This document shows, piece by piece, positions 1 through 7,243 of a DNA stretch of 25,031 nucleotides. The stretch's first letter is position 1; every line of letters starts with the position of its first letter. The stretch lies in assembly GCA_023229435.1 (NCBI GenBank), contig JALNZF010000038.1, forward strand, positions 1-25,031, read 5' to 3'. The DNA comes from Nitrospirota bacterium. Its GTDB lineage: Bacteria > Nitrospirota > UBA9217. A program made the translations under genes and the position numbers. The notes beneath the pieces are model-generated. The model ran no database searches. It was not told where the DNA came from and worked only from the letters and a program-made list of their open reading frames with translations.

Positions 1-113
1 CCCTTTCACCCTTCGACAAGCTCAGGGCGAACGGTATAGCTTTTGATATTATGAACTTTTTCCGTTCGTGCTGAGCCTGTCGAAGCACACAATCGGTTTG
101 GGCAACAGGCCGT
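1..113. repeat. Dispersed palindromic repeat, left copy (truncated by window edge)
   Basis: These 113 bases are identical to 19567-19679. The core is an imperfect inverted repeat: CTTCGACAAGCTCAGGGCG on the left and its near complement CTGAGCCTGTCGAAG on the right, separated by an AT-rich spacer. The complete copy at 19551-19677 also has outer arms (CTGTTGCCCAAACC and GGTTTGGGCAACAG), so this copy has lost its left arm to the window boundary. Repeats with the TTCGACAAGCTCAGG core are common in many bacterial genomes and resemble REP or MITE-like elements. No coding potential is evident. Confidence 0.85.
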
Positions 114-139
114 CGATGTAAGGCATTCCTCATGATTGA

Positions 140-1471
140 TTGCAACGAGTGACAAAGAAACCATATAAAATAGGAATGGTCAGCCTCGGCTGTCCCAAGA
201 ACCAGGTGGATGCCGAGCAGATGCTCGGCATGCTCGCCGGGTCCGGTTTCGAAATAACGTCCGAGCAGACCGAAGCGGACATTATCGTGGTGAACACCTG
301 CGGGTTCATTGAATCGGCCAAGGAGGAATCCATCGCGGCGATCCTCGAGGCCGCGGGGATGAAGAAACAGGGGAAATGCGCAAAGGTCATCATCGCCGGC
401 TGTCTTGCTCAGCGGTACAAAGAGGACCTATTGCGGGAGCTGCCCGAGGCCGACGTGGTGATCGGCACGGGAGAGATCGGCCGGATCAGCGAGATCTGCG
501 AACAGGCGCTCTTGGGCAAGGAACGTTTGTTGAAAATAACCGGGCCGACGATGGTTTACGGTCTTCCCCGCATCAGCACCACGCCGGCCCACTATAGGTA
601 TCTCAAGATCGCCGAGGGATGCGGCAACCGGTGCTCCTACTGCGCCATTCCCCTCATCCGGGGGAACTTCACCAGCCGTCCGTATGCGTCCATCCTGGAC
701 GAGGCGCGCAGGCTTGCGGACGAGGGCGCGAAGGAACTGGTACTCCTGGCCCAGGATTCCACGGCTTACCGGGACGGCAAGGCGGATCTCCCGAAGCTCC
801 TGAAGGCACTGACGCGGATCAAAGGGATCGCCTGGGTGCGCCTGATGTACGCGTATCCCGGCAGGATCAGCACTTCGCTGATGACGGTCATGGCGGAGGA
901 AGAGAAGATCTGCAAGTACCTCGACATCCCGATCCAGCACTATGACGACAAGGTGCTTGCAGCGATGAACCGGCGCGGGACGTCGGAAGATATCCGGAAG
1001 ACCATCGAACAGCTCAGAAAGCGGGTGCCCGGCATCGCGCTTCGCACGTCGCTTATCGTCGGTTTTCCCGGCGAGACCGATGCCGCGTTCAAGCGGCTGT
1101 TCTCGTTCATCAAGGAAGTGGAATTCGAGCACCTCGGCGTGTTCACCTATTCCCCTGAAGAAGGCACGGCGGCGTTTGACCTGAGCTCGCGGATCCCGGC
1201 GGCAACAGCGGCGGCCCGGCTCGACCGGATCATGAAGGCCCAGGCGAAGATATCGCTCAAGAAGAATCGCGCCTTGATCGGCGCGACGCGGAGGGTGCTC
1301 ATCGACGGCATGGAGGACATGGCGCTCATCGGCAGGCTGCAGTCCCAGGCGCCCGAGATCGACGGGCTGGTGTATCTCTCCGAGACCGAGGCGGAGCCCG
1401 GCGAGTTCATCGAGGCGACGATCATCGATGCCACGGAGTATGATCTGATGGGAACAGCGAAAGACGTATAA
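140..1471 (+). CDS. rimO: RimO: ribosomal protein S12 (Asp) methylthiotransferase
   Basis: This is a radical-SAM enzyme that adds a methylthio group to a conserved aspartate of ribosomal protein S12. The 443 residues match the usual family length of about 440. The N-terminal UPF0004 domain carries the auxiliary-cluster cysteines Cys18 (in SLGCPKN), Cys54 (NTCGF) and Cys88 (AGC). The radical-SAM motif CxxxCxxC is Cys161, Cys165 and Cys168 (GCGNRCSYC), followed by a RimO-like IRG..SRP stretch rather than the MiaB pattern. A TRAM-like domain occupies about the last 65 residues and ends in the typical EYDLMG. The start is uncertain: TTG at 140 gives this frame and GTG at 149 is equally possible. 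Neither has a strong Shine-Dalgarno sequence. It begins 27 bases after the palindromic repeat, which may therefore overlap its promoter region. The family assignment is very secure. Confidence 0.96.
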   Translation: MQRVTKKPYKIGMVSLGCPKNQVDAEQMLGMLAGSGFEITSEQTEADIIVVNTCGFIESAKEESIAAILEAAGMKKQGKCAKVIIAGCLAQRYKEDLLRELPEADVVIGTGEIGRISEICEQALLGKERLLKITGPTMVYGLPRISTTPAHYRYLKIAEGCGNRCSYCAIPLIRGNFTSRPYASILDEARRLADEGAKELVLLAQDSTAYRDGKADLPKLLKALTRIKGIAWVRLMYAYPGRISTSLMTVMAEEEKICKYLDIPIQHYDDKVLAAMNRRGTSEDIRKTIEQLRKRVPGIALRTSLIVGFPGETDAAFKRLFSFIKEVEFEHLGVFTYSPEEGTAAFDLSSRIPAATAAARLDRIMKAQAKISLKKNRALIGATRRVLIDGMEDMALIGRLQSQAPEIDGLVYLSETEAEPGEFIEATIIDATEYDLMGTAKDV

Positions 1472-1483
1472 GAGGACATGCCT

Positions 1484-1783
1484 TTATCCGCAGATTTCAC
1501 AGATTGCACAGATTTAAAAAAATCGGAATCTTTGTCCTCTGTCGGCGTGATGATATAGCATCACAGGAACACAACAGAAAACCGATGTGTTTATTCATGA
1601 TGATCTCGTAAGAAGTCAATTTTTCACACGAAGCCACAAAGACACGAAGAAAGGCATATTGAAATTATTAAAGTTTTTCTTTGTGATCTCCGTGATCTTT
1701 GTGTGAGAACGACTTTTTTTCGAATGCATCATTCATACATGCTTCAATTACCTTAGAATAAAATCTGCGTAATCTGCGGATAG
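1484..1783. repeat. Nested palindromic intergenic repeats between rimO and the S1 gene
   Basis: This gene-free stretch is mostly repeat. The outer arms are TTATCCGCAGATTTCACAG (1484) and the opposing AAATCTGCGTAATCTGCGG (1761), the same family as at 13841-13933 and 18600-18683. Nested inside is a second inverted pair, TTCACACGAAGCCACAAAG near 1622 and TTTGTGTGAG near 1698. That inner pair is related to a single arm at 16971-17003. It looks like one repeat inserted into another. No ORF with a plausible start or ribosome site was found here. Confidence 0.7.
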
Positions 1784-1811
1784 AGAATGACAAAGACGGA
1801 AAGGGGCACTT

Positions 1812-3020
1812 ATGGAGACCAGTGATAAGGCGGCAAACGCAGCAGGCGGTGAAGAAAGCTTCTCCGACATGTTCGAAAAGAGCTATGTGCAGCGCGACAG
1901 GCTTGAGCCGGGACAGATGGTCGAAACCACGATCGTCAAGATCTCGGGAGACTGGATCTTTCTCGATCTCGGCGGCAAGGGCGAGGGCTATCTCGAGAAG
2001 AGCGAGCTCGCCGATGAGGCCGGGAATCTGACCGTCAAGGAAGGCGACCGGATCCGCGCGTATTTTATGTCCTCGGAAAACAACGAGATGCATTTTACCA
2101 CCAAGATCGGGTCGGGTCCGGATAAAGAGAGCCAGCTCGAAGATGCGTGGAAAAACAAGATACCGGTCCAGGGCACGATCGCCAGGGAGATCAGAGGCGG
2201 GTATGAGGTGAAGATCGGCGGCACCGTCCGGGCCTTCTGTCCTTTTTCCCAGTTGGGACTCCGGCGTGACGAGAACCCGGCCGATTACATCGGCAGGTCA
2301 ATGACCTTTCACATCGTGGAGCACAGCGAAGGCGGAAAAAACATCGTCGTGTCCCGGAAGCCGATCCTCGATCAGGAAAAGCAGGTACGTAAAGAGGCAT
2401 TGAAAGCGTCGCTCGCCGAAGGGGCGAAGGTCAGGGGGAAGGTGACCTCCATTCAGAAGTTCGGCGCCTTTGTGGACATCGGCGGCGTGGAAGGACTATT
2501 GCCGATCTCGGAAATGGCCTGGGGACGCATCGAGAAAGTAAACGATATTCTTTCGGTCGGCCAGGAAGTCGAGGTGATCATCATAAAACTGGATTGGGAT
2601 AATGATCGCTATTCGTTCAGCCTGAAAGACACACTGCCCAATCCGTGGGACCTTGTTGAGGAAACCTATCCGATCGGTTCATTTCATACCGGGACGGTCG
2701 CGCGCCTTACCAACTTCGGCGCGTTCGTCACCCTGAAGGACGGCGTGGACGGACTCATCCATATCTCGAAGATAACCGCAACCAAGAGGATAAATCATCC
2801 CCGGGAAGTGTTGAAGGAGGGACAGGTCTTGGAAGTGCAGGTGGAAGCGGTTGACCGGTCACAGCGAAGGATTTCACTCGCCTCCGCCGATCTCCGTCGT
2901 ACCGAGGATGAAGAAGCCGCAACGATGAAGGACTATAAGCAGAAGGCGGCGGAAGAGCCTCAGAACCTGGGGACGCTGGGAGATATGCTGAAGGCGAAGA
3001 CGGAGCAAAAAGACAAGTAA
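1812..3020 (+). CDS. Four-S1-domain RNA-binding protein (ribosomal protein S1-like)
   Basis: This 402-residue protein consists of four consecutive S1/OB-fold domains, roughly residues 34-105, 118-190, 205-275 and 290-362. Domains 3 and 4 are the most canonical, with GKVTSIQKFGAFVDIGGVEG and GTVARLTNFGAFVTLKDGVDG. Domains 1 and 2 are more divergent. The protein is shorter than the six-domain S1 of E. coli, and shorter S1-like proteins occur in many bacterial lineages. It probably binds single-stranded RNA during translation initiation or RNA turnover. Whether it is the essential S1 or a paralogue cannot be told from this window. The acidic, charged tail (363-402) is probably disordered. ATG at 1812 follows GGAAAGGGG. 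Its last 61 codons (from 2835) are duplicated at 4768-4953 on the far side of the fic gene. Confidence 0.9.
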   Translation: METSDKAANAAGGEESFSDMFEKSYVQRDRLEPGQMVETTIVKISGDWIFLDLGGKGEGYLEKSELADEAGNLTVKEGDRIRAYFMSSENNEMHFTTKIGSGPDKESQLEDAWKNKIPVQGTIAREIRGGYEVKIGGTVRAFCPFSQLGLRRDENPADYIGRSMTFHIVEHSEGGKNIVVSRKPILDQEKQVRKEALKASLAEGAKVRGKVTSIQKFGAFVDIGGVEGLLPISEMAWGRIEKVNDILSVGQEVEVIIIKLDWDNDRYSFSLKDTLPNPWDLVEETYPIGSFHTGTVARLTNFGAFVTLKDGVDGLIHISKITATKRINHPREVLKEGQVLEVQVEAVDRSQRRISLASADLRRTEDEEAATMKDYKQKAAEEPQNLGTLGDMLKAKTEQKDK

Positions 3021-3200
3021 GGTTTGTTTGGACAGGATGCCCTGTTTTTAGTTCGGAGAGGATGCATCCGGAGAAGCAGGGAAAACTTTCGATAGAGTAA
3101 TCAAACAAGGCAGGCCGAATGGCTTGCCTTGTTTCGTTTATGAGGGGACTTTGCTGGGATGCATCGCAGGCAACAAAGTCAACAGGCAGGTTCAACGATA
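2835..3200 (+). repeat. Long direct repeat, copy 1 (S1 gene 3' end plus downstream hairpins)
   Basis: This stretch is closely similar to 4768-5131. It starts at codon 342 of the S1 gene and runs through its stop codon, the hairpin element and a further 50 bases to TTCAACGATA. The two copies differ by scattered substitutions and small indels, at roughly the 10% level by eye, so the duplication is not recent. Between them lies only the Fic gene with its AT-rich promoter region. Confidence 0.9.
3021..3147 (+). repeat. Structured hairpin element, copy 1 (ends in terminator-like stem)
   Basis: This is one of three related elements in the window; the others are 4954-5080 and 20555-20685. It follows the S1 stop codon directly. 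It can fold into a stem CCCTGTTT/AAGCAGGG that encloses a TTCGGA/TCCGGA hairpin. Next comes a 14-bp stem at 3103-3134 (AAACAAGGCAGGCC, loop GAAT, GGCTTGCCTTGTTT) and then CGTTT. The last stem would serve well as a transcription terminator for the S1 gene, although the U-tract is interrupted. All three copies lie just 3' of a plus-strand coding end. Confidence 0.75.
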
Positions 3201-3214
3201 CAGCAACATCTCAT

Positions 3215-4537
3215 TTACCCGTCTAATTTTTTCGCAAGGTCTGCTGCCGGTGTAAATACAAACTTCTTACCCTCTTTTCTCATTGTAAGCAATCCTAAAT
3301 CCTTTAATCCGAGCAAATCCGTTCGTGCTGTTTGATAGGTAACTCCATGGATATTTGCATGTGTTTCAATCGTAAATAATTCTTGCGGTTTCTCGACTGC
3401 ACTGGTAAGGAGCGTTCTCTGCCGGGAATTCAAAGAAGGATATTGAGACACAAAACGATATGCATGTTTTTTTTCTTTTTGTTTCCTTTGGATATAAACA
3501 TTAAGAATCTCGATGGATTTATGGATTGCCTTCAGATTGTACACGATAAAGTACGTTACATCGTTGTCATCTATTTCGGAATAAAGAAACGATCGGTAGT
3601 ACTGTGCCCGCGCGCTTAGTATGGCGGTAGACACGGAAAGATATTCAAAGAACCAGTATCCGTGCTTCAGCATATACCAGTAGAACAGCGCCCGTGCAGT
3701 ACGGCCGTTTCCGTCCATGAAGGGATGCACGTAAGCCAGCCAGAAATGAAGCAGAATTCCCTTGATTATAGGATTGACAAATTCATCTTCACCATCGCTG
3801 TTGGCATAATCACAAAGCTTTTGCATTAACTCAGGGACCCTGCCTGCATCCGGAGGCTCATGAAGCACTGTTTGCTCGTCGTTATCAAACACGTATATTT
3901 TGTCATCGGCAGAGGACCTGAACTTTCCCGCCCATGAAGGATTTTCAAGCGTGTCCCTTGTCATATGCGAGTGAATGTTCAGCAGTAATTCAATGGTAAG
4001 AGGTTCTTGCAGATGCTTTTTTATCATCTGCATGGATTGAAAATTATTGTAAATCATTTGCTCGGAATGATCCTTTGGTTTTCTGCCTGTTCTCAGCATT
4101 TCTTTTGCGACGACGCGTGTGGTTGCAGCGCCCTCGATCTGGCTCGACGATATCGCTTCATCAACCAGCGACCGAATCATATATCGCCGTTTCTCTTCAG
4201 AGTGCACCGATGGCTCATCTACGAGAATCGATCCCCCTGCCTGTTGATCGATGAAATGGCTGTCCCGAAGAACACAGTCCGGAAGCCAATATGAAAAAGA
4301 TTTCCCTTTTGAATCGGCAAGAGAAATGGCCTTCGACTGAAGCGACCTGTGCATTTTTAGCAGTATCCAAGCTTGTTCAGATGGAATCTCATTCGGCATG
4401 GAAATATATTTAAATTCGTCCCAGTACAGATAGTCACTGTTTGCCTTTTTAATTACTCCACTAAGTTTGCTTGCGATATCCGGTGTCAGTGGCAGCGTTT
4501 CCATGCTAAATACCGGTGCATTTTCAGGTGGTTTCAC
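3215..4537 (-). CDS. Fic-family protein with C-terminal winged helix (probable AMP-transferase)
   Basis: Fic proteins usually transfer AMP from ATP to a hydroxyl of a target protein. The 440 residues include the complete catalytic motif HPFMDGNGRTAR at 271-282, with His271 as the general base. An N-terminal inhibitory-helix motif SSQIEG is at 131-136 ([ST]xxxE[GN], Ser131 and Glu135), which marks a class II, self-inhibited Fic protein. The last 60 residues or so look like a winged helix-turn-helix (TYQTARTDLLGLKDLGLL), so the protein may also bind DNA. It starts with GTG at 4537, preceded on its strand by GGAGG. The gene and its upstream DNA are clearly more AT-rich than rimO or the S1 gene, which suggests transfer. 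It is alone on its strand and flanked by direct repeats. The cellular target is unknown. Confidence 0.93.
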   Translation of the reverse strand: MKPPENAPVFSMETLPLTPDIASKLSGVIKKANSDYLYWDEFKYISMPNEIPSEQAWILLKMHRSLQSKAISLADSKGKSFSYWLPDCVLRDSHFIDQQAGGSILVDEPSVHSEEKRRYMIRSLVDEAISSSQIEGAATTRVVAKEMLRTGRKPKDHSEQMIYNNFQSMQMIKKHLQEPLTIELLLNIHSHMTRDTLENPSWAGKFRSSADDKIYVFDNDEQTVLHEPPDAGRVPELMQKLCDYANSDGEDEFVNPIIKGILLHFWLAYVHPFMDGNGRTARALFYWYMLKHGYWFFEYLSVSTAILSARAQYYRSFLYSEIDDNDVTYFIVYNLKAIHKSIEILNVYIQRKQKEKKHAYRFVSQYPSLNSRQRTLLTSAVEKPQELFTIETHANIHGVTYQTARTDLLGLKDLGLLTMRKEGKKFVFTPAADLAKKLDG

Positions 4538-4550
4538 TATGGCGCCTCCA

Positions 4551-4684
4551 AATACTAAATTTATATTAATTAGTATAAAATTAGTATTTGTACTATACTA
4601 TAAAAACTAATATAATTTATATTATCACTAAAGAAATGTCAAGCAAATACTAATATAAATGCAATTAGTAGCAAATTAGTAATT
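4551..4684 (-). promoter_or_regulatory. fic promoter region with eight ACTAA/TTAGT boxes
   Basis: This AT-rich stretch contains a perfect -35 on the minus strand (TTGACA, complement of 4637-4642) and a TATAAA -10 (complement of 4616-4621) with a short 15-bp spacer. Eight ACTAA/TTAGT pentamers start at 4554, 4570, 4581, 4606, 4627, 4649, 4665 and 4676. The first three and the last three share orientation and spacing (16 then 11), so 4552-4589 and 4647-4684 form two copies of one module on either side of the promoter. This arrangement suggests operator sites, perhaps for the Fic protein's own winged helix. Confidence 0.6.
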
Positions 4685-4767
4685 GACGGTGTTGATGAAT
4701 CCAATCCAGGATAGAGCAACCCGAGTGCAAACCGGCCGAGATGCTGAAGGACGGTCTGCGCGTATAG

Positions 4768-4953
4768 GTGCAGGTGGAAGCGGTTGACCGGTCACAGCGA
4801 AGAATTTCACTCGCCTCCGCCGATCTCCGTCGTTCCGAGGATGAAGAAGCCGCAACGATGAAGGACTATAATCAGAAGGCGACGGAAGAGCCCCAGAACC
4901 TGGGGACGCTGGGGGACGAGTTGAAGAAGAAGATAGAGCAAAAAGACAAGTAA
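4768..4953 (+). pseudogene. Orphan 3' fragment of an S1-domain gene
   Basis: The frame encodes about 61 residues nearly identical to the C-terminus of the S1 protein (residues 342-402), including AVDRSQRRISLASADLRR and the ending EQKDK. Reading upstream in the same frame gives a TAG stop at 4765, where the intact gene has GAA. Before that are residues EMLKDGLRV, which resemble EVLKEGQVL of the intact gene. The homology fades before about 4735. This is therefore the tail of a broken S1 gene, with no start signal of its own and probably no function. Confidence 0.85.
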
Positions 4954-5080
4954 GGTTTGTTTGGACAGGAAGCCCTGTTTTTGATTCGGCGAGGATGGAT
5001 CCGGAGAAGCAGGAAAAGCTGACGATAGTGTGATCAAACAAGGCAGGCCGAATGGCTTGTCTTGTTTCGTTTGTGAGGGG
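4954..5080 (+). repeat. Structured hairpin element, copy 2
   Basis: This element has the same architecture as 3021-3147. The CCCTGTTT stem half is kept. The terminal 14-bp stem (5036-5067) has one change, GCTTGT for GCTTGC, which turns a G-C pair into a G-U pair when transcribed. It lies directly after the stop codon of the S1 tail fragment. Confidence 0.75.
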
Positions 5081-5131
5081 GGTGCCGGGATGTATCGCCG
5101 GCAACAGAGTCAACAGGCAGATTCAACGATA

Positions 5132-5428
5132 TGGCGGCAAGCATGAGAGAAGAGTAATGAAGTGTTTAATAATGATCTACCAATCATTTCGACGAAACCT
5201 TCCGGGGAAGATCGCTTCATCAGGTGACAAATAATTCTGTTTGTATCACGCATATTATGATATAGTTTTCAAGCAATAACTTCTTCCTGTAGGTGTTAAA
5301 GTTGCCATCTTTTGAAACTCATCAAATTACAACTTGAATTCGTTACCACTACTCTAAAAATGCCCAATCAACATCGTTGACAATTCCCGGAATCAAGAAT
5401 ATATTCGTCATTAATATATGAACCAATG
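5132..5428. other. AT-rich intergenic stretch with no recognised feature
   Basis: No convincing coding frame, RNA gene or strong repeat was found here. Short frames exist but lack ribosome sites and familiar residues. The composition is AT-rich, like the lipoprotein genes that follow. Confidence 0.5.
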
Positions 5429-5444
5429 TGGCATAATCATTGCT
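5429..5444 (+). promoter_or_regulatory. Candidate sigma-54 promoter upstream of lipoprotein genes
   Basis: TGGCATAATCATTGCT fits the sigma-54 consensus TGGCACG-N4-TTGCW, with the invariant GG and GC dinucleotides at the required 12-base spacing. Transcription would start near 5455. The roughly 120-base leader contains an imperfect inverted repeat: AAGGGGACTAG at 5477 and CTAGTCATCCCCTT at 5521-5534. The site lies in AT-rich DNA and could be chance. Confidence 0.4.
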
Positions 5445-5574
5445 AAACTAGCTAACTCCGAAAATCCGGGTTTACCAAGGGGACTAGCTAATAACTAATT
5501 TTCGGTATTAACGAGGGGGGCTAGTCATCCCCTTGTTATATAACAGAGGGGGTCCAATTTAAGGAGATGATGAA

Positions 5575-6333
5575 ATGAAAGTTATGCGCCTGAGATTGCT
5601 AACGCACTATAGTAGCATTACTCTACTTGCTGTGGCCCTCTTTGTCATTGCCATGAGTGCTCAAGGCTGCATACCGGAGGTGAGGCATTATGAGGAATTG
5701 ACAGGCAGAGTGTGCGATCGCACGGAACTTCAAGAGAGTATTTCTGATTTGCGATTATGTGTGGATCCTTTCGTAGAGACTGATAAACTCGAACAAGCCT
5801 TTGGCGCAGATTTAATCTCGGCAGGCATTCTTCCTGTTCTAGTATCTATAGAAAACAGGCACAGTAGCAAAGCTTTCCTTATCGAAAAAATGCGTTTTGC
5901 TATATCCACGAACAAACTGGAATCTGCATCAGATATTCAACCCGATAGTTATCCTATTCAACGTCGAAAGGACCATGATTATGTAAATTGCGAGGTTATT
6001 AAAGGGGCTAATGATATGTTCGCAGAAAAGACAGCAATGGCAGGAGCGCTTTTTTTTGCGCCACCGATAGCGGTGCCACTGTTGCTACCTGCTGTTGTAG
6101 TTTTGTTGAATTCTGGTGACCAGCGAATAAACGACTCGATATTAGTGAGTGAAAGCATCTCAAGAAGAGAATTTGTTGACAGGACTGTATATCCGGGCGA
6201 ATCACATCAGGGTTTCATCTATTTCCCGTTCACTCCTAAAGATACTATTGATGCAAGCAAAACTATCAAAGCAACAATAAGAGATGTACAGTCAGAACAA
6301 TACATATCTTTTGAGATCAAATTAAAAAAATAG
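5575..6333 (+). CDS. Hypothetical lipoprotein (252 aa)
   Basis: The function is not recognised. The N-terminus has a hydrophobic stretch ending in a lipobox-like SAQGC (about residues 28-32), so the mature protein is probably lipid-anchored at the periplasmic face of a membrane. Residues of about 145-165 contain a second hydrophobic, alanine/valine/proline-rich segment (FFAPPIAVPLLLPAVVVLL) that may be membrane-associated. The C-terminal part is predicted beta-like (VYPGESHQGFIYFPF), a pattern seen in some small periplasmic domains. ATG at 5575 follows a good AAGGAG. The next lipoprotein gene begins 11 bases after the stop, so the two are probably co-transcribed. Base composition is AT-richer than the flanking core genes. 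Confidence 0.75.
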   Translation: MKVMRLRLLTHYSSITLLAVALFVIAMSAQGCIPEVRHYEELTGRVCDRTELQESISDLRLCVDPFVETDKLEQAFGADLISAGILPVLVSIENRHSSKAFLIEKMRFAISTNKLESASDIQPDSYPIQRRKDHDYVNCEVIKGANDMFAEKTAMAGALFFAPPIAVPLLLPAVVVLLNSGDQRINDSILVSESISRREFVDRTVYPGESHQGFIYFPFTPKDTIDASKTIKATIRDVQSEQYISFEIKLKK

Positions 6334-6344
6334 TGGGAGGACTT

Positions 6345-6974
6345 ATGTTGGCAATTATTAGAATGCGGATTAGTATCGCCAGATTGCTGTTTTTAGTATT
6401 TCTTGCTGCGATGACTTCTGCATGTACTATTCATGCGAATATCCCAAACAATTATGATGTAACATACCCCAAAGACACTGAAAAGATTCCCCTGCGAATT
6501 GGTTTGTGCTTAGATTCAAGCATTGACAATATTGATTTGCCTAGCACCCCGCGGGGAGGTTTAGTTGTACATATGAATGACTCATTAACAAGAAACGCTG
6601 AACTTATGGTTAAGCGAATGTCAAATATTGTCATAGTTGACAAAAGAAATGTTACTAACATGCCTTGTGATCTTAAGAGTGTGGATGTAATTATAACGCC
6701 GGTTGTAACCAGTATGCGGCTTCATCTTCTTCAAGAAAACTTCAACCAGGTGCTTGATTTCATGATTTCGATTAAGTGGTCAGTTGTAGACAGTGGAGGA
6801 AAGACGCTCTATGTGAATACATTTATAGGGCAACACAGCTGTGAGCCTTACCGACCGTTGTTTGGTGGGAAGGAGATGGCAAAGGAGTGCGTTCAAAGAG
6901 CAGTAGAAGGCCACTTCCGAAAAGCGTATGAAGGAATAATGACGACAAAGTGGTGGTCTCAGGCTATAAAATAG
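6345..6974 (+). CDS. Hypothetical lipoprotein (209 aa)
   Basis: The start is ATG at 6345, preceded by GGGAGGA. An upstream in-frame GTG at 6333 is less likely because that ribosome site lies after it. The signal peptide ends in a lipobox, TSAC (Cys near residue 27). The mature part contains a likely mixed alpha/beta domain (LRIGLCLDSSI, NIVIVDKRNV, VDVIITPVVTSMRL) that resembles small lipoproteins which bring partners to the outer membrane. I cannot assign a family. It ends in a basic, tryptophan-containing tail (KWWSQAIK). It forms a probable operon with the preceding lipoprotein gene. Confidence 0.75.
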   Translation: MLAIIRMRISIARLLFLVFLAAMTSACTIHANIPNNYDVTYPKDTEKIPLRIGLCLDSSIDNIDLPSTPRGGLVVHMNDSLTRNAELMVKRMSNIVIVDKRNVTNMPCDLKSVDVIITPVVTSMRLHLLQENFNQVLDFMISIKWSVVDSGGKTLYVNTFIGQHSCEPYRPLFGGKEMAKECVQRAVEGHFRKAYEGIMTTKWWSQAIK

Positions 6975-7126
6975 CGACGCATAACAAAACGATGCCCTAT
7001 GACGCAGCAGAAAGAGGAAGAAGGTTTTTATCTTCGTGCTTGAATTTCCAACAATGCGGGTCGAGAGGGGCGCTGAACTGTGCGCCCCTCACCCGCGCGA
7101 TTCTCCCGGCTGGGAACCGCCGCGAG

Positions 7127-7231
7127 AATGCCGGAGCTGAGCCATACGTCTGTAAACCGCGGCATAAAACGCCGCGAGAACCAGACGCTCGAAACCAATG
7201 CCCCTGCGGGGCATGGCTCAGCTCCGGCATT
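7127..7231. repeat. 19-bp perfect inverted repeat with nested hairpins
   Basis: AATGCCGGAGCTGAGCCAT (7127-7145) is perfectly complementary to ATGGCTCAGCTCCGGCATT (7213-7231). Inside are CGTCTG/CAGACG (7147 and 7182), CGCGGC/GCCGCG and GCCCCTGCGGGGC. Just upstream is another hairpin, GGGGCGC/GCGCCCC near 7069-7087. This GC-rich palindrome between two AT-rich lipoprotein genes looks like an inserted element or a large cassette recombination site. It ends 12 bases before the next gene. Confidence 0.65.
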
Positions 7232-7243
7232 AGGTCTATGCAT

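Larger units (their letters stand above)
4768..5131 (+). repeat. Long direct repeat, copy 2
   Basis: This is the counterpart of 2835-3200, in the same orientation, offset by about 1.93 kb. It includes the S1 tail pseudogene, the hairpin element and the following stretch ending in TTCAACGAT. Together with copy 1 it brackets the fic module (3201-4767). Confidence 0.9.

Noticed and set aside
6950..7243. N-terminal extension of the third lipoprotein, back to 6950
   Set aside because: It overlaps the end of the previous gene and runs through a palindromic repeat. The lipoprotein signal sequence begins at 7244.
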